Positions 21,055 through 33,272 are shown, numbered from the stretch's first letter. The stretch is 64,000 bases of DNA from Salticus scenicus (GCA_963930645.1 OZ005662.1:99246436-99310435); one strand, 5' to 3'. Notes: a model not told the origin generated them from the letters alone. Numbers and translations are program-made.

Positions 21055-23293
21055 GGGCTACCGTGCCTTTAGCGGAAATCTATAAACCCGTGCCCTTAGC
21101 GGAAATGTTATCCCCCCTCGGTGGCGTGCTTTTAGCATACGTGCCTTTAGCGGAAATGTATAATAAATTTCAAAATAAATAAAAGAACTCTTCAGTTTTC
21201 CTTCACACTTTATCCGCATTTAGCACTGGCTGTATTTTGCTTCAGAAGTAACCTGTCGCAAAAACAGGTATGCGTACTGTAGAATATCCGTTATTTGAGG
21301 GAACGGTGATCTGTAACCATATAAAGTTTAATGAATCACAGTACTCCATACGAAAACGTACATTACTGCCATTTGATGGTTTTATTATGTTTTTGAAAAT
21401 ACAATTAAGCATTAGACCTTTTAAAACTACAACAAAAACGAAAAATCAGGAGGTACACATTGGTTTATCAGCACTTTCCAACTGTACTTACTCGTTCTAT
21501 TGTATAACATTCTATGTTCTCTGTCTATATTATCACACAATGAACAGACAGAAAGACAGACATATAGACTAACTGAATTCATAATCACTCTGAAACACTG
21601 TTGGAAAGTGTTAAAAATGCTTAACGTAAACAGAAATGCTGCTCTTATTTTCCTATTTGCACCCCTTAATGTATTGTAATATTTTTGGGTATCTCTGTAA
21701 ATCTGGAGGTTAAGCATACTATAGTTTATAGAAAACATTTTCTTAGCATAATAACAATAAATGTGAATTTCTTTATGATTTTTTGATAAAGTTATTTAAA
21801 TGTTAAAAATGTCTCCCATAAAGCAGAAGGCATTGGTATTTTTTGGATGTTCATGTACACAAACCAGTGGCATAGGTTCTGTTAGAGCCATTTTAAATAG
21901 GGAATATTCAATAATGAATTTGAATAGCACATATTATTAAAAAATAAATAAATAAATAAATAAAATAAAAGTAAAAATTAGTAAGTTGTGGCCACAACAA
22001 GACATTCTTCTATACTTTCCTATACAAATTCACTAAGTGCAAATAAATAATTTTTATCTTAGAGAAAACTAACACAAAATATCCAAAGAAAGCATTTTTA
22101 TAATAGTTATGTCACATATCAAGTTTCATAACGTTATGTGCTATAGAAATTGAGATATAGCTTTCACATTGTCGAGGAAATCTGCAGTATAGCAACGCCA
22201 CCTATTGGCCGATAAGCATCCAAATTGAAGCAGCATAATATCTCACAATGGCCTGCACGTTATCATGTTTTGTTTGATTATACGCAATTGAACCTGAGAT
22301 ATAGCCTCCCCTTCAATTGTGGAAACCGCTGTACAGCAGCGCCACCCGTGGATCGGTTGACACCAAAAGTTGACCGATACTCATTTAGGTTAAGGTGCAT
22401 CAGCATAAAAATTTATATGGAACTCAGTGCAGTAATTCCTGAGATATAGCTTTCCCTTAAATTGTAGAAATCGCTGTATAGCAGCACCACTTGTTGGTCC
22501 ATAAGCATTCAAATTGAATCAGCATAATGTCTCATGATGGCCTTCTCTCATACCAAGTTTTCATTGATTATACGCAATAGAACCTGATATATAGCTTCCC
22601 CTTAAATGGGGGAAATCGCTGTATAGCTGTGTCACCTGTTGAGTGGTTGGCACCAAAAGTTGATAGCGCTAATTTATCTCAAGGTGCATCTACATGTAAA
22701 TTTATATGCAATTCTAAGCAGTAGTCCCGGAGATACAGTTGCCACAAATTTTTGTCACACATAAACAGACAGACAGACATTTTCTAAAAATAGTCAAATC
22801 GTGTTCTAAACCTCCCAAAACGTATAAATCCGTCGAAAACCAGAAGTCTAAAATTTTTACGAATCCAATACTTTCTTCTATTGAATATAGAAGAGAGTAA
22901 AAATAAAAAAATTCTTAAAATATTTACGGGCGCAGGAGGCGGACAAACGAACAGTAGAATAGACAAATACACTAGTTCAAATCATATTCACATTTTAAAA
23001 AATGGTCGAATAAACGCTTAATGTAAAAGAAAATGTAATTCAGAAAATTTCCAATAATAACCCTCAGTGTAACTGAATATTTTTGCGTGACTCTGTAAAT
23101 CTAATGCTAATCATACTACATTCTATAGAAAGCATTATTTTGTGCATTTGAATAACATATTTCTACCTTCCACATGCACACCTTCTTATTTCCGCTAAGG
23201 GCACGGCTTCTTCTATTCCTCCTTCTTCAATTTCACCCATTCCGCTAAAGGCACGTTCCGCTAAGGACACGGTCAATAAGGGCACGACACCGG
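21055..23293. mobile_element. Foldback-like element with inverted motif clusters
   Basis: The left end carries three copies of CGTGCC(C/T)TTAGCGGAAAT (21062-21079, 21089-21106, 21140-21157) plus a partial copy (21125-21139). The right end carries the same motif inverted at 23188-23205, 23239-23255 and 23256-23272, with a partial at 23275-23293. Clusters of a short motif in inverted orientation at both ends are typical of foldback-type nonautonomous elements. Inside are a direct repeat (about 21640-21755 and 23050-23150) and the dimeric repeat at 22140-22740. No transposase and no clear target duplication are seen, so the class is uncertain. Confidence 0.6.
22140..22740. repeat. Alternating A/B tandem repeat, about 145-bp units
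   Basis: A GAGATATAGC(T/C)T motif recurs near 22152, 22294, 22440, 22581 and 22730. Neighbouring units differ, but alternate units agree: one kind has GCCACC-ATTGG/TTGGTC-ATAAGCAT-CAAATTGAA-CAGCATAAT, the other has GGTTG-CACCAAAAGTTGA and AAGGTGCATC. The real period is thus about 290 bp with two subunits. A CAGACAGACAGACA stretch follows at about 22769-22782. Confidence 0.75.
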
Positions 23294-23303
23294 TGATTCG
23301 CAT

Positions 23304-24471
23304 CTATTCCACGTTTTTTTTTTTTTTTTTTTTTTTTGTTTCATAATGAATTGACAGATGGTGTCTTTTGTTACATATTGAGCAGAAAAATTTAGAAGTA
23401 CAGTTTTTAACTACATGTTTAGATAACAGGCAATTAAAACAATAATTATTCTTCTTAATTATTTCTATTCTGTCAGCTACAGATAAATTCTTATACACAG
23501 CGCATAAGTGCAAGGGGTGATTTGTATTACACAAGACACATTTTAATCGTTTAACATCTGTTAAGAATACGTTTGACACAGGATGTTTTTGCTTAAAACT
23601 ATAGTTATTTTTAAGAGTTTTTCCTCGTGATGTGTTATATAGATCAATTTCTTTTGCTAATTCACAGGGACTAAACCAATTCTCAGCTTGCCGAACTGAA
23701 ATGTGAGCAGCTACTTCTTTATCAAGGGTACTGGTTATTTTATCGGATATAATTAAATCATTTAATGATTTAAAATCTGATACTTTTCTCAAATTCAAAT
23801 AATATTCCCAATTCGTGATTAAACGAGAAGTAAATTGCACATATGTTTCGTTTTCCTGGCGTGTTGCTTTTTTAAACTGCTGTAAGCAAGCCTGAGGTGT
23901 ATGTTGGTATTCTCTCAAAATGATAGATTTAACTTTTTCGTAATTATTTAATTCATCTTCTTTTATGTATGTAATAACATTACTTGCTTTTTCTCCTGAC
24001 GAATTTAGAAGAATTTCTGACTTGTACTTTTCTGGAACAGTTTTAGCTACAAAGGCTCTTTCTAATGAAGAGAAGAAGAAGGCCCAGCCTTCCGGCCTAG
24101 TAGGCACTTTCACAGTCAGAATTCTTACACTTTTCACTAATGAATCTAAAGAAATATGAATTTCATGATGAATCTCACTTTGGATTTCAGTTTGTGTTTC
24201 TGCACGTAAACCGTGCTAACTCTAGTTCTGTTTTCACTCGCTCTAACTTAATTTGTTGTAAGTTAATTGAATTAGCAGAATTGAGTTCTTTATTTTTACG
24301 ATCTTCAATCGTAGTATTTATAAACTCTTCTACAAAATCTATATCAGTTTTGTAATGTTTATTATTTTAATTAGCTCAATTAAGTCAGCAACTAGTAAAT
24401 TATCTGTTACTGTTTCTCCTAATTCGGAGGCTATTAGCCTCAGATCATCTTTTTTACAATTTTTAAACATA
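23304..24471 (-). pseudogene. gag: Gag of a BEL/Pao-like retrotransposon, 5' fragment
   Basis: An ATG at 24469-24471 opens MFKNCKKDDLRLIASELGET, an N-terminal motif known from arachnid retroelement Gag proteins. Two single-base frame changes (about 24360 and about 24208) separate this from the long frame ending at 23304. That frame has a capsid-like region (WAFFFSSLERAF, ILREYQHTP, FTSRLITNWEYYL) and then three cysteine clusters: CVLC, CFNC-LLSK-H-VVKN-C (CX2CX4HX4C) and CSIC. The multi-knuckle pattern ending in NRHHLSIH-like residues is typical of BEL/Pao Gag; a gypsy origin is possible. Downstream, where protease and pol should follow, there is only a poly-A run (T run at 23313-23336 on the + strand) and the foldback end. 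It is a 5' fragment. Confidence 0.8.
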
Positions 24472-24605
24472 GTTTATTAATTAAAGTACTTCTCTAATTA
24501 AGTTTATTTTCTCAAATACACAGTTAAAAGAGTTAATCACTTACTCGATCTCGGTCGGTACTCGTTCTCGTTCCGAACTTTAATTTAACAGTACCTCCAT
24601 ATTCC

Positions 24606-24622
24606 GGCTGCTCGGACCAAAA
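24606..24622 (-). promoter_or_regulatory. Primer binding site of the BEL-like element
   Basis: On the - strand TTTTGGTCCGAGCAGCC directly follows the LTR end (CTAACA). A TGG-initiated sequence in this position is the expected tRNA primer site. The tRNA is not identified. Confidence 0.65.
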
Positions 24623-24834
24623 TGTTAGGTTTCTCTTAGGCACTGATGTGTGTGGAGGTACAAATTAAACTAGGTGGACTGTATACTCAATTTATTTTAA
24701 AACATAAACTCAAAGTGGGACCGCGCTCGAGGATCCCTGTTAACACTCTCGTGTCTACTCATACACTGACTCGAACACAGAGGGCGCAGCCTCTACACAG
24801 GTGCGTGCGCACCTTATTACATCATACTGTAACA
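24623..24834 (-). repeat. 5' LTR of the BEL-like element
   Basis: Read on the - strand, the 212-bp segment begins TGTTACAG and ends CCTAACA (canonical TG...CA), directly followed by the PBS and then a short leader and gag. It contains an AAATAAATT polyadenylation-like site and a GGTGCGCACGCACC palindrome-like stretch. No second LTR copy exists in the window, so the limits rest on the TG/CA ends and the PBS. The satellite array starts about 8 bp beyond its outer edge. Confidence 0.7.
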
Positions 24835-24842
24835 AATGCCCG

Positions 24843-26121
24843 TACATTTCTGAACAGGTAATAATAAGACTGCGAATTGAATTTTATCATTAAAATAAAA
24901 ACTGAGCAACAATGGATAATAAAAGAACATTTTTTCAGTGCTCCGAACATTTATTATCAAAATAATTTTTTCAAATAATTTTGTGTGTGTAAAAATTATA
25001 ATTTGAAACAACGATATTGTGTACCTTTACCAATGACATCTGAACAAAAATCCTTATTATTAATCAACATTACCAAGGCTATATATTGAAATTTATCATT
25101 ATAAAAGCATACGAAGAAACACTGGGCAAATGAAAATTGTAATAATGACAATACTAATAATAATACCTTGTTTAAATGCTTCAATTGCATTGTTTCGAGG
25201 AGCAGATTTATATATATATATACTTATATAAGGATGTGTGCGTGTAACAGATTTTTTTTAGAGGGATGCATTGATAAAGTTCAAGAATGGACAATAATTA
25301 ATGCTGAAAATAAAAACAATTTTTCTGAATAACTAATACTAAGACTGTGTATTGAATTCTATCATTAAAATAAAAACTGAGCAACAATAAATAAAAAAGA
25401 ACATTTTTTCAGTGCTTTGAACAATTATTATCAAAAGCATTTTTTTCTTAAAATTTTTTGTGTGTAAAAATTACGTTTCAAAACAGCGATATTGTAAAGA
25501 TATGATAATATCATCTGAACAAAACAATTTCATAATGAATCGACAATACCAAGGCTGCATATTGAATTTTTTCATTATAAAAGCCTAAAAAGCAACAATG
25601 GTCAAAATATTAATTGTAATAATATATATTTTCATTGATTTGAAGACATTGTTTTGAGAAGCAGATTTTTTTATATAAGGCTCTGTGAGTGTAATTTTTT
25701 TCTTGTAAAGGGATGCATTGATAAAGTTCAAGAATGGACAATAATTAGTGCTAAAAATAAAAACATTGTTCTATGACTGTGCACTGAATTTTATCATTAG
25801 AAAAACTGAGCAACAATGGATAAAAAAGAACATTGATCCAGTGCTTCGAACAATTATTATCAAAAACATTTTTTTCATATGATTTTGTGTGTGTAAAAAT
25901 TATGTTTTAATACAACGATATTGTTAACATTTAACATAGTGATCTGAACAAAAATTCCTCATTATGAATCGATAATACCACGGCTGCATATTGAATTTTA
26001 TCATTATAAAAGAATGAAAAGCAGCAATTATAAATAATAATAGTAATAATGATAATGTTAATGATAATAATAATAATAACACATTGTTTCAATGCTTTAA
26101 TGGCATTGTTTTGAGAAACAG

Positions 26122-26172
<51 letters not shown>

Positions 26173-28410
26173 GCTGTGAGCGTGTAACAATTTTCTTTTT
26201 AAGCGATGGCATTTAGGAAATTCATGAATAGACAACATTTAATGCTAAAAATAAAAACATTGTTCCGAATAATTAAAACTAAAACAACCTATTGAATTTT
26301 ATAATTAAAATAAAAACAGAGCAACAATGGATAACATAAGATCATCGATTCAGTGCTTTGAACAATTATTATCAAAAGGACTTTTTCCTATGATTTTGTA
26401 GATGTAAAAATTATGTTTTAAAAGAACGATATTGTTGACATTTAACAATGTCATCTAAACAAAGAAACATGATTATGAATCAACGATACCAAGGCTTCAT
26501 ATTGAATTTTAGCATATATAAGCATAAATTGCAACAATGGTCAAAATAAGAATAATAATAGTGACAATACTAATAATAATACATTTTTTCAATTCTTTAT
26601 AGGCATTGTTTAGATAAGCAGATTTTTTTATTTTAAATATATATATAAGAAAGACTGTGTGAATGTAACAATTTTCTTTTCAATTGATTGCATTGATAAA
26701 ATTCAAGAATGGACAATAATTAATAATGAAAATAAAAACATTTTTCAGAATACTTAATACTAAGACTGTGTATTATTAAAATAAAAACTGAGCAACAATG
26801 AATAAAAAAGAACATTGTTTCAGTGCTTCGAAAAATTATTATCAAAAGCATTTATAATATGATTTTTGCGTGTAAAAATTATATTTTAAAACAACGATAT
26901 TGTTAACATTTAACAAAGTCATCTGAACAAAAAATCCTCATTAGTAATCGATAATACCAAGGCTGCATATTGAATTTTATCATTATAAAAGAATAAAAAG
27001 CTACAATGGTCAAAATAATAATAATAATAGTACATTGTTTAATTCTTCAATGGCATTGTTATTCTAAGCAGATTTTTTTAAATATATATATAAGGTTGTT
27101 GGCGATTAACAATTTTGTTTTGAAGCGATGACATTTATAAAATTGAAGAATGGACAACAATTAATGCTGAAAACAAAAACATTGTTCTGTATATTTAATA
27201 AGACTACGTATTGAATTTTATTATTAAAATAAAACAGAGAAAAAATGGATAATAAAAGAACATTGTTTCAGTGCTCCAAACATTTATTATGAGAAGCATT
27301 TTTTCATATAATTTTGTGTGTGTAAAAATTTTGAATTAAAACAACGATATTGTATACATTTAACAATGTCATGCAAACAAACATTTTCATTATGAATCAA
27401 CAATACGAAGGTAACATTTAGAATTTTATCATTAAAAAAGCCTACAAATCAACAATGGTCAAATGCTAACAATAAGAATGACAATACTAATAATAATACA
27501 TTGTTTTAATTTTTCAATGACAGTAATCTGTGAAGCGTATTTTTTAATGTATGGCTGCATTAATAAAGTTCATGAATGAACAATATTTAATACTGAAAAT
27601 AAAAACCATTTTCTCAATAGTTAATACTAAGACTGCGTACTGACTTTTATCATTAAAAGAAAAACTAAGCTACAATGGATAAAAATAAACATTGTGTCAG
27701 TGTATCGAACAATTATTATCAAAATCATCTCTTCATATGATTTTTTGCGTGTAAAAATTATGTTTTAAACAACGATATTGCTAACATTTAACATTGTCAT
27801 CTGAACAAAAGATTTTCATTATGAATGAACAATACCAAGGCTGCATATTGATTTTTATCATTATAAAAGCATAAAATGCAACAACGGTCAAAATGATAAT
27901 AGTAATAATATAATTTTTCAATGCTTTAATGGTATTGTTCTGAGAGATAGATTTTTTTTTTTTTTTTTTTTTTTATGTATTGATGGCATTGATAAAATTC
28001 AAGAATGGACAACAATTAAAGGTGAAAATAAAAACATTGTTCTAAATAGGTAATAATAAGACTACCAATTGAATTTTATCATTAAAATAAAAACTGAGCA
28101 ACAATGGATAATAAAAGAAAGTTTTTTCAGTGCTCCGAACATTTATTATCAAAATCATTTTTTTAAATAATTTTGTGCGTGTAAAAATTATTATTTAAAA
28201 CTACGATATTGTATACCTTTACCAACGCCATCTGAACAAAAATCCTTATTATGAATCAACATTACCAAGGCTAAATATTGAATTTTATCATTATAAAAGC
28301 TAACGAAGCAACAATGTGCAAATGAAAATTGTAAAAATGACAATATTATTAATAATACCTTGTTTCAATGCTTCAATGGCATTGTTTCGAGGAACATATA
28401 TATTATATAT
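24843..28410. repeat. Satellite array block I, about 455-bp units
   Basis: About eight units are recognised by the anchor CTGAGCAACAATGGAT at about 24904, 25379, 25808, 26319, 26790, 27237, 27666 and 28096 (spacing 428-511 bp). Each unit has two related halves. Half A has CAACAATGG(T/G)CAAA, an AAT-rich run, CATTGTTTCAATGCTTTAATGGCATTGTTCTGAGAAGC, and AAGAATGGACAATAATTAATGCTGAAAATAAAAACATT. Half B has GAGCAACAATGGATAA, CATTGTTTCAGTGCTTCGAACA, TGATTTTGTGTGTGTAAAAATT, ACAACGATATTG and CATCTGAACAAAAA. Short open frames inside are not regarded as genes. A (TA)n tract is at 26125-26168. Confidence 0.93.
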
Positions 28411-29093
28411 AACGTATTGTTTCTTTAGTAGAAGATTAGTGACAGTCACTTCATATTAAGAGAGTTCACTCAAATAAATATTCCACAATAGTTTATGCAG
28501 TCGTTTTATTGAAGACACTTAGTCATTTTACACAATATTAACAGTCAATCAATCTGAGCACGCTGGCATGCAGATCCGTAGACGAGTGGGGCCGAAAACG
28601 TCCCGTTAACGGCGGAACCGCAAACCAATCCCCCTCCTGGGGCCGTTAAAATAAACCTTTCATTGACGTGAACTAATTAAGCACAAGCTTCCATGAAAAA
28701 GGCGCAGATTTTCGGGTGCTCCCGCTTAAATATGGATATTTGGGGGCGAGGCCAAACTCCTAATATGAATTCTTATTGGATAATTAAATAAGCTAAAATC
28801 CAGCCCACATTCTCTCATTGGTGTATCCGGATATCCAGGATTTCGTATTTCGCAATGCCTTGCCGCTTATTTCGACTATTGCATAATTCTGATTACGAAA
28901 CTTCTTCTAACTCCGATTCCCACGCTACGACGTGTTTTGCTGAAAAACTAACTTTATTGGGGCTCTAAAATAGAATTCTCACAAAGTTGTTCTTAAAATT
29001 AAGATTTATTCTGGGCTAATACTATTAAGATATCACTTAATATTAAATTCTAATAATAATTTTAGAATTTGAATTCTTTCAATCCTTTCATAT
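28411..29093 (-). repeat. Presumed 3' LTR of element B
   Basis: On the - strand a purine tract (GGAGGGGGGGATA, + strand about 29094-29106) is followed by TGAAAGGATTG and about 680 bp of GC-richer sequence. That sequence includes a TATA-like ATATTTAAGCGGG (+ strand 28722-28735) and an AATAAA signal (28505-28510), as expected for U3-R-U5. The outer end at about 28411 is where satellite sequence begins. With no second copy, the limits are inferred. Confidence 0.65.
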
Positions 29094-29256
29094 CCCCCCC
29101 CTCCAAGCCGACGCTCCCCCATACATGCCTGCAAGTATGTGGGAAGTCACCCAGAGACAGAAGATATTTCAGGAAACACTTTTGTCTAGGTTATCATTTT
29201 TAAGTAGGAGTTATGGTCTTTCCCTTTATTTATAAAAAACATTAACTTTTCTTTTT

Positions 29257-30202
29257 TCTTTTTTAATTTATTTACTTGTATGTTGGACTGGTCAACGTGC
29301 TCGCCTGATACATATAATGGTGTTTACAGCACTTGTTTACAAACATAAGAAAAGTTTAATATAATGTATGAAAACGTATGACATACTGTATGAAAAAAAT
29401 TATAACATAACATGTTTGCCATTGATCTTTGACAATAAATTATTGTTGTTAAAAGTCTGATCTTCTTGGTTATTGAGTCTATATATAATATGTAAATTAT
29501 CTTGTGAACATAACAATAATGATAACACTGTAACTTTAACAGCATCTTGTAAACAAATGGCATTTCCTTTTCTTTTCACAAAATCTATGTTTTTCTTTGT
29601 GTATCTTTTTAATAATGCAAAGATCATTTAATAAAACATAAAGTATTTAAAAAACAATTTTTCTTATTTCTTTTTTAATTTATTTACTTGTATGTTGGAC
29701 TGGTCAACGTGCTCGCCTGATACATATAATGGTGTTTACAGCACTTGTTTACAAACATAAGAAAAGTTTAATATAATGTATGAAAACGTATAACATACTG
29801 TATGAAAAAAATTATAACATAACATGTTTGCCGGCGTAACGTATTTGACAAGATATCTTTCTTTCTTACAAACTAGTTTGTGTTGAGGAAAGTCTTTGAA
29901 AACATAAAGTTCCTTTTGGCCATTAAAAGTTTTTGAATGTCTTGAATAATAACATTGATCTTTGACAATAAATCATTGTTGTTAAAAGTCTGATCTTCTT
30001 GTTTATTGAGTCTATATATAATATGTAAATTATCTTGTGAACATAACAATAATGATAACACTGTAACTTTAACAGAATCTTGTAAACAAATGGCATTTCC
30101 TTTTCTTTTCACAAAATCTATGTTTTTCTTTGTATATCTTTTTAATAATGCAACGATCTTTTAATAAAACATAAAGTATATTAAAAACAATTATATCATA
30201 AT
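29257..30202 (-). repeat. Tandem duplication downstream of element B pol
   Basis: Copy 1 (about 29257-29667) and copy 2 (about 29668-30202) share TTTACTTGTATGTTGGACTGG, CAACGTGCTCGCCTGATAC, TGATCTTTGACAATAAAT and ACACTGTAACTTTAACAG with few differences. Copy 2 holds about 120 bp (about 29830-29952) that copy 1 lacks. On the - strand both give a related open frame (RKGNAICLQD...VTVLSLLLCSQDNLHIIYRL). I do not recognise it; an env remnant is conceivable but there is no hydrophobic anchor or other support. Confidence 0.85.
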
Positions 30203-30990
30203 ATATTTTTAACAATTTCTAGAAACTTTATTTACATACTAACACAAATAATTTTTTCATAAATATAACATTTAACAGACACATAAAACTATTTAATAAA
30301 CACTATAGTGTCTAATCAACTCTAATAATACTACTAATACTAAGAATACCAGTACTACTAGGCATTTTCTTTTTACAAACTATTTGCACAAAACGAACTT
30401 AATCACTTTCTGTTAGTAATTAATTGTTTTAAAATACTACATTGGTATCAACATAGAGTTCGGTTAGCCATTGGCAAGCCAAAAAAAATTTGTTTTGTGG
30501 GTAACTTGACCTTTGAAATTGTGAGAAGTCAAGTCTTTCCAAAAAGGTGAGTTGGGATAAAGGTGGAAACTGGCGAATTTCCACACAGGGCAAAAACAAA
30601 TCAGTTTTCCCGTGCTCTCGGATCACTTTACAGCGGTGAAGAACAGGAGATCACGAGAATAATAAATTAAAAAAAATACTTGGGGCATGGAGTCGATCCC
30701 TAACTAAAATTATTCATGACTTAATTTGAATTTTTGAGGATTATTATAGTATCTTAACTTAGATGAATGAACAATTTCTGAATTTCTTTTAAAATGGGGA
30801 CTGGGTTTGTCTATTTCAAAATTATCTTCAGATATTTGTTTTAAGATTGTTTAAGGGCCTGAATAAGGTGAACTTAACTTACGTGTGTTGGGATATTGGA
30901 ATTCTTCATAAATAATTTCACCACCAACTTTAAATTCAACAGGGAGAAATCGAGCATCATACTGGATTTTGTTTTTTTTTTAATGATATT
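30203..30990 (-). other. Element B region between integrase and the duplicated segment
   Basis: No recognisable protein was found. A short open frame at 30429-30626 (- strand) has no family motif. The sequence is probably decayed 3' untranslated or C-terminal pol sequence of element B. Confidence 0.35.
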
Positions 30991-30999
30991 GTATTGTTT

Positions 31000-31720
31000 T
31001 TTTCTTTTGCTATTTTTCTAGCTTCATAAATTGAAGGATAGTAACTATTGTTTACTAATAATGGATCATATGGTAATTCTCCTAATAATAAATAGCTAGG
31101 TGGAAATTGAGTTACAGAGTGAGGTGTTAAGTTATATTGATTTAAAACTTCACCAATTAATTTAGTCCAGGGAATTTTGTTTGAAGAAGAATTAACCTTA
31201 CACTTTAGACGCGTAACAATAGTCTGATTGAGACGCTCGATCTTCCCGTTGCATGATGGTTACTTGTTAACAAATGTTTTGTATCATAATTTCGTAGGAA
31301 TTTTATGAAACGGGATGCCGTGAATGGTGCATTCCTATCTGTTAACAATTTTTTAGGTACTTGAATTTGAATTTTTTTTTTTTTAAAGTTTGTATGAGTT
31401 TCAGTGGTAACGCTTTTTGATGGAAATCCCCACACATAACGGGTGTCATGGTCCACGACCAAATGCAAATATTTTTTTGTAGAATTATAGTAGTTAAACC
31501 CACCAACAGTGTCCAAAGACAAACATTCAAAAGGTTTATCTGTTGGCGGTACTTGCTGTAATAAACCAAACCGTTTTTGTCTACATTTTTTATTTATTTG
31601 ACAGGTATGACAATGTTTTACAAAATTTTCAATATCTTTATTAATATTAGGCCAATAATATTGTGGTGTAATTTAATTTATCATTTTATAAATTCCTGGA
31701 TGTCCAAATTGAGTGTGGGT
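31000..31720 (-). pseudogene. Integrase of element B, frameshifted
   Basis: In pieces on the - strand are YYWPNINKDI followed by HCHTCQINKKC (end of the H2C2 zinc region, about 31600-31660), then LSLDTVGG with the first catalytic Asp (about 31515) and LLTDRNAPF with the second (about 31340). A frame change lies just before the catalytic Glu region (NGKIERLNQ in another frame, about 31230-31250). C-terminal residues follow in that frame. The DDE core is therefore split. Confidence 0.8.
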
Positions 31721-31903
31721 TTTCTCTAGGAGGGGTAATCTTAATGACATCGGGACTATTATCTTATACAAACCTTTCTTTTTAATTACAATTACATCTT
31801 CAATTTAAAGAATTTTCTTAATGATAATACCTATGATTTCTTTTTTCTGGTTTTCTTTAATTTCATTTAAGTCTAGGAGGTGAACATGGTGTGACACATT
31901 TTC

Positions 31904-33272
31904 CTAAACAGGCAATCTAGATAGCATATCAGCTTCAATACTTGTTGATCCTTTTTGATATTTAATTTCATAGTCAAACATACTAAGTTTAAGGGACCAG
32001 CGGAATAATCTTCCTCTTAAATTTTTAACATTTTTTAACCAAGTGAGAGACGCATGATCCGTATGTATGACAAACTTTTGGCCGTGCAAATAATGATAAA
32101 AGTTATCTAAGGCATCAATAATTGCTAAACATTCTAATTCCGTAATTGCATAATTTTTTTCATAATCTCGTAAATTTCTTGAACGATATGCCACTGGGTG
32201 TAAAGTACCATTCACATCGTCCTGTTTAACAACATATCCCACACCATGACTCGAGGCGTCAACAAATAAATGACAGGGACTTCTGTAACTCTCTGTAATT
32301 CCTTGACATTTTTTGGCTGTTTCAAATTTTTTATTACTTCAACGTTTGGATTATCAGGGGTAATTAGGCCATTAGTTATTTCGTATCCTAAGAAATTAAT
32401 TTTTGTTTTGACAAAATTGCATTTTGATAGTTTTAATTTTAAGTTTTCTTTAACACATATATCAAAAAGTTGTTGTAGGTGTTGGAAGTGTTCATCTTCT
32501 GACTGTGAAAATACAATTATATCATCAAAATAATTACAGGCAAAGTCTATTTTGTATTTATTTAGAATCCTTCTAATGGTTCGATTGAAGATAGCAGGGA
32601 CATTTTTAAGCCCAAAGGGAAGGTATTTCCACTCATATAATCCGAAAGTTGTAGCGAAGGCCAATTTTTCAGTATCTTTTGGGTGAATAGGAATGTGCCA
32701 ATATCCACCTGCCAAGTCAAGAGTGGATAAAAATTTTGCTGTAGCTAGTTTATCTAACAAAGTATCTATTCTGGGAAGTGGTTCAGCATCTGTTTTAGTG
32801 ATTGAATTGAGTTTACGGAAGTCGATCATAATCGCGTCCTTTTTCCTTCTTCCCGTTTATACACCAAAGTTACATGTGCGGAGTAAGGTGAGCAACTTTC
32901 TTTTATAATACCGGCCTGTAATAAATTTTGAATTTGGGTTTTAATTTCCTCTTCTTCCTTAGGGGAAGTTCTATATGCTCTGAGAGAAATAGGTAAATCA
33001 GAAGTTAAATGAATCCTTTGTGGTTCCATATGAATTCTTCCAACATCATATTTAGATTTTGCAAAAATTTGGACGTATTTTGATAATAAAGTAGGAAGTT
33101 TTCCTTCTCTAGCAGACTGAGGATTTACGTGGTTCTCAGTGGCTTCAGTGTACTTGAAGTCCCTTACTCTGTTGTTTGTTGGAATATTAAAACTTTCCTT
33201 TTGACTATTGGTATTTTCACTTTCAGAAGTTATATGTAAGGTTTGTGTACATTTGGATATATTTTTTAACAA
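31904..33272 (-). pseudogene. Reverse transcriptase-RNase H of element B, broken
   Basis: The N-terminal RT part (EEEEIKTQIQNLLQAGIIKES) runs from 33272 to a stop at 32826. The next frame continues with MIDFRKLNSIT, TLDLAGGYWHIPI, LPFGLKN and the catalytic YFDD (+ strand 32521-32532). After KNVKELQ (about 32300) the RT connection region is missing. Within a few codons, in a further frame, the RNase H start LFVDASSHG appears, followed by YAITELECLAI, HTDHASLTWL and DMLSRLPV, ending at 31904. The lesions are two frame changes and a deletion of roughly 80 codons; the size is estimated from the usual spacing in Ty3/gypsy Pol. Confidence 0.88.

Noticed and set aside
29873..30112. env gene in element B
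   Set aside because: The 79-codon frame has no signal peptide, no transmembrane anchor and no recognised env motif. It was recorded only as an unknown frame in a duplicated segment.
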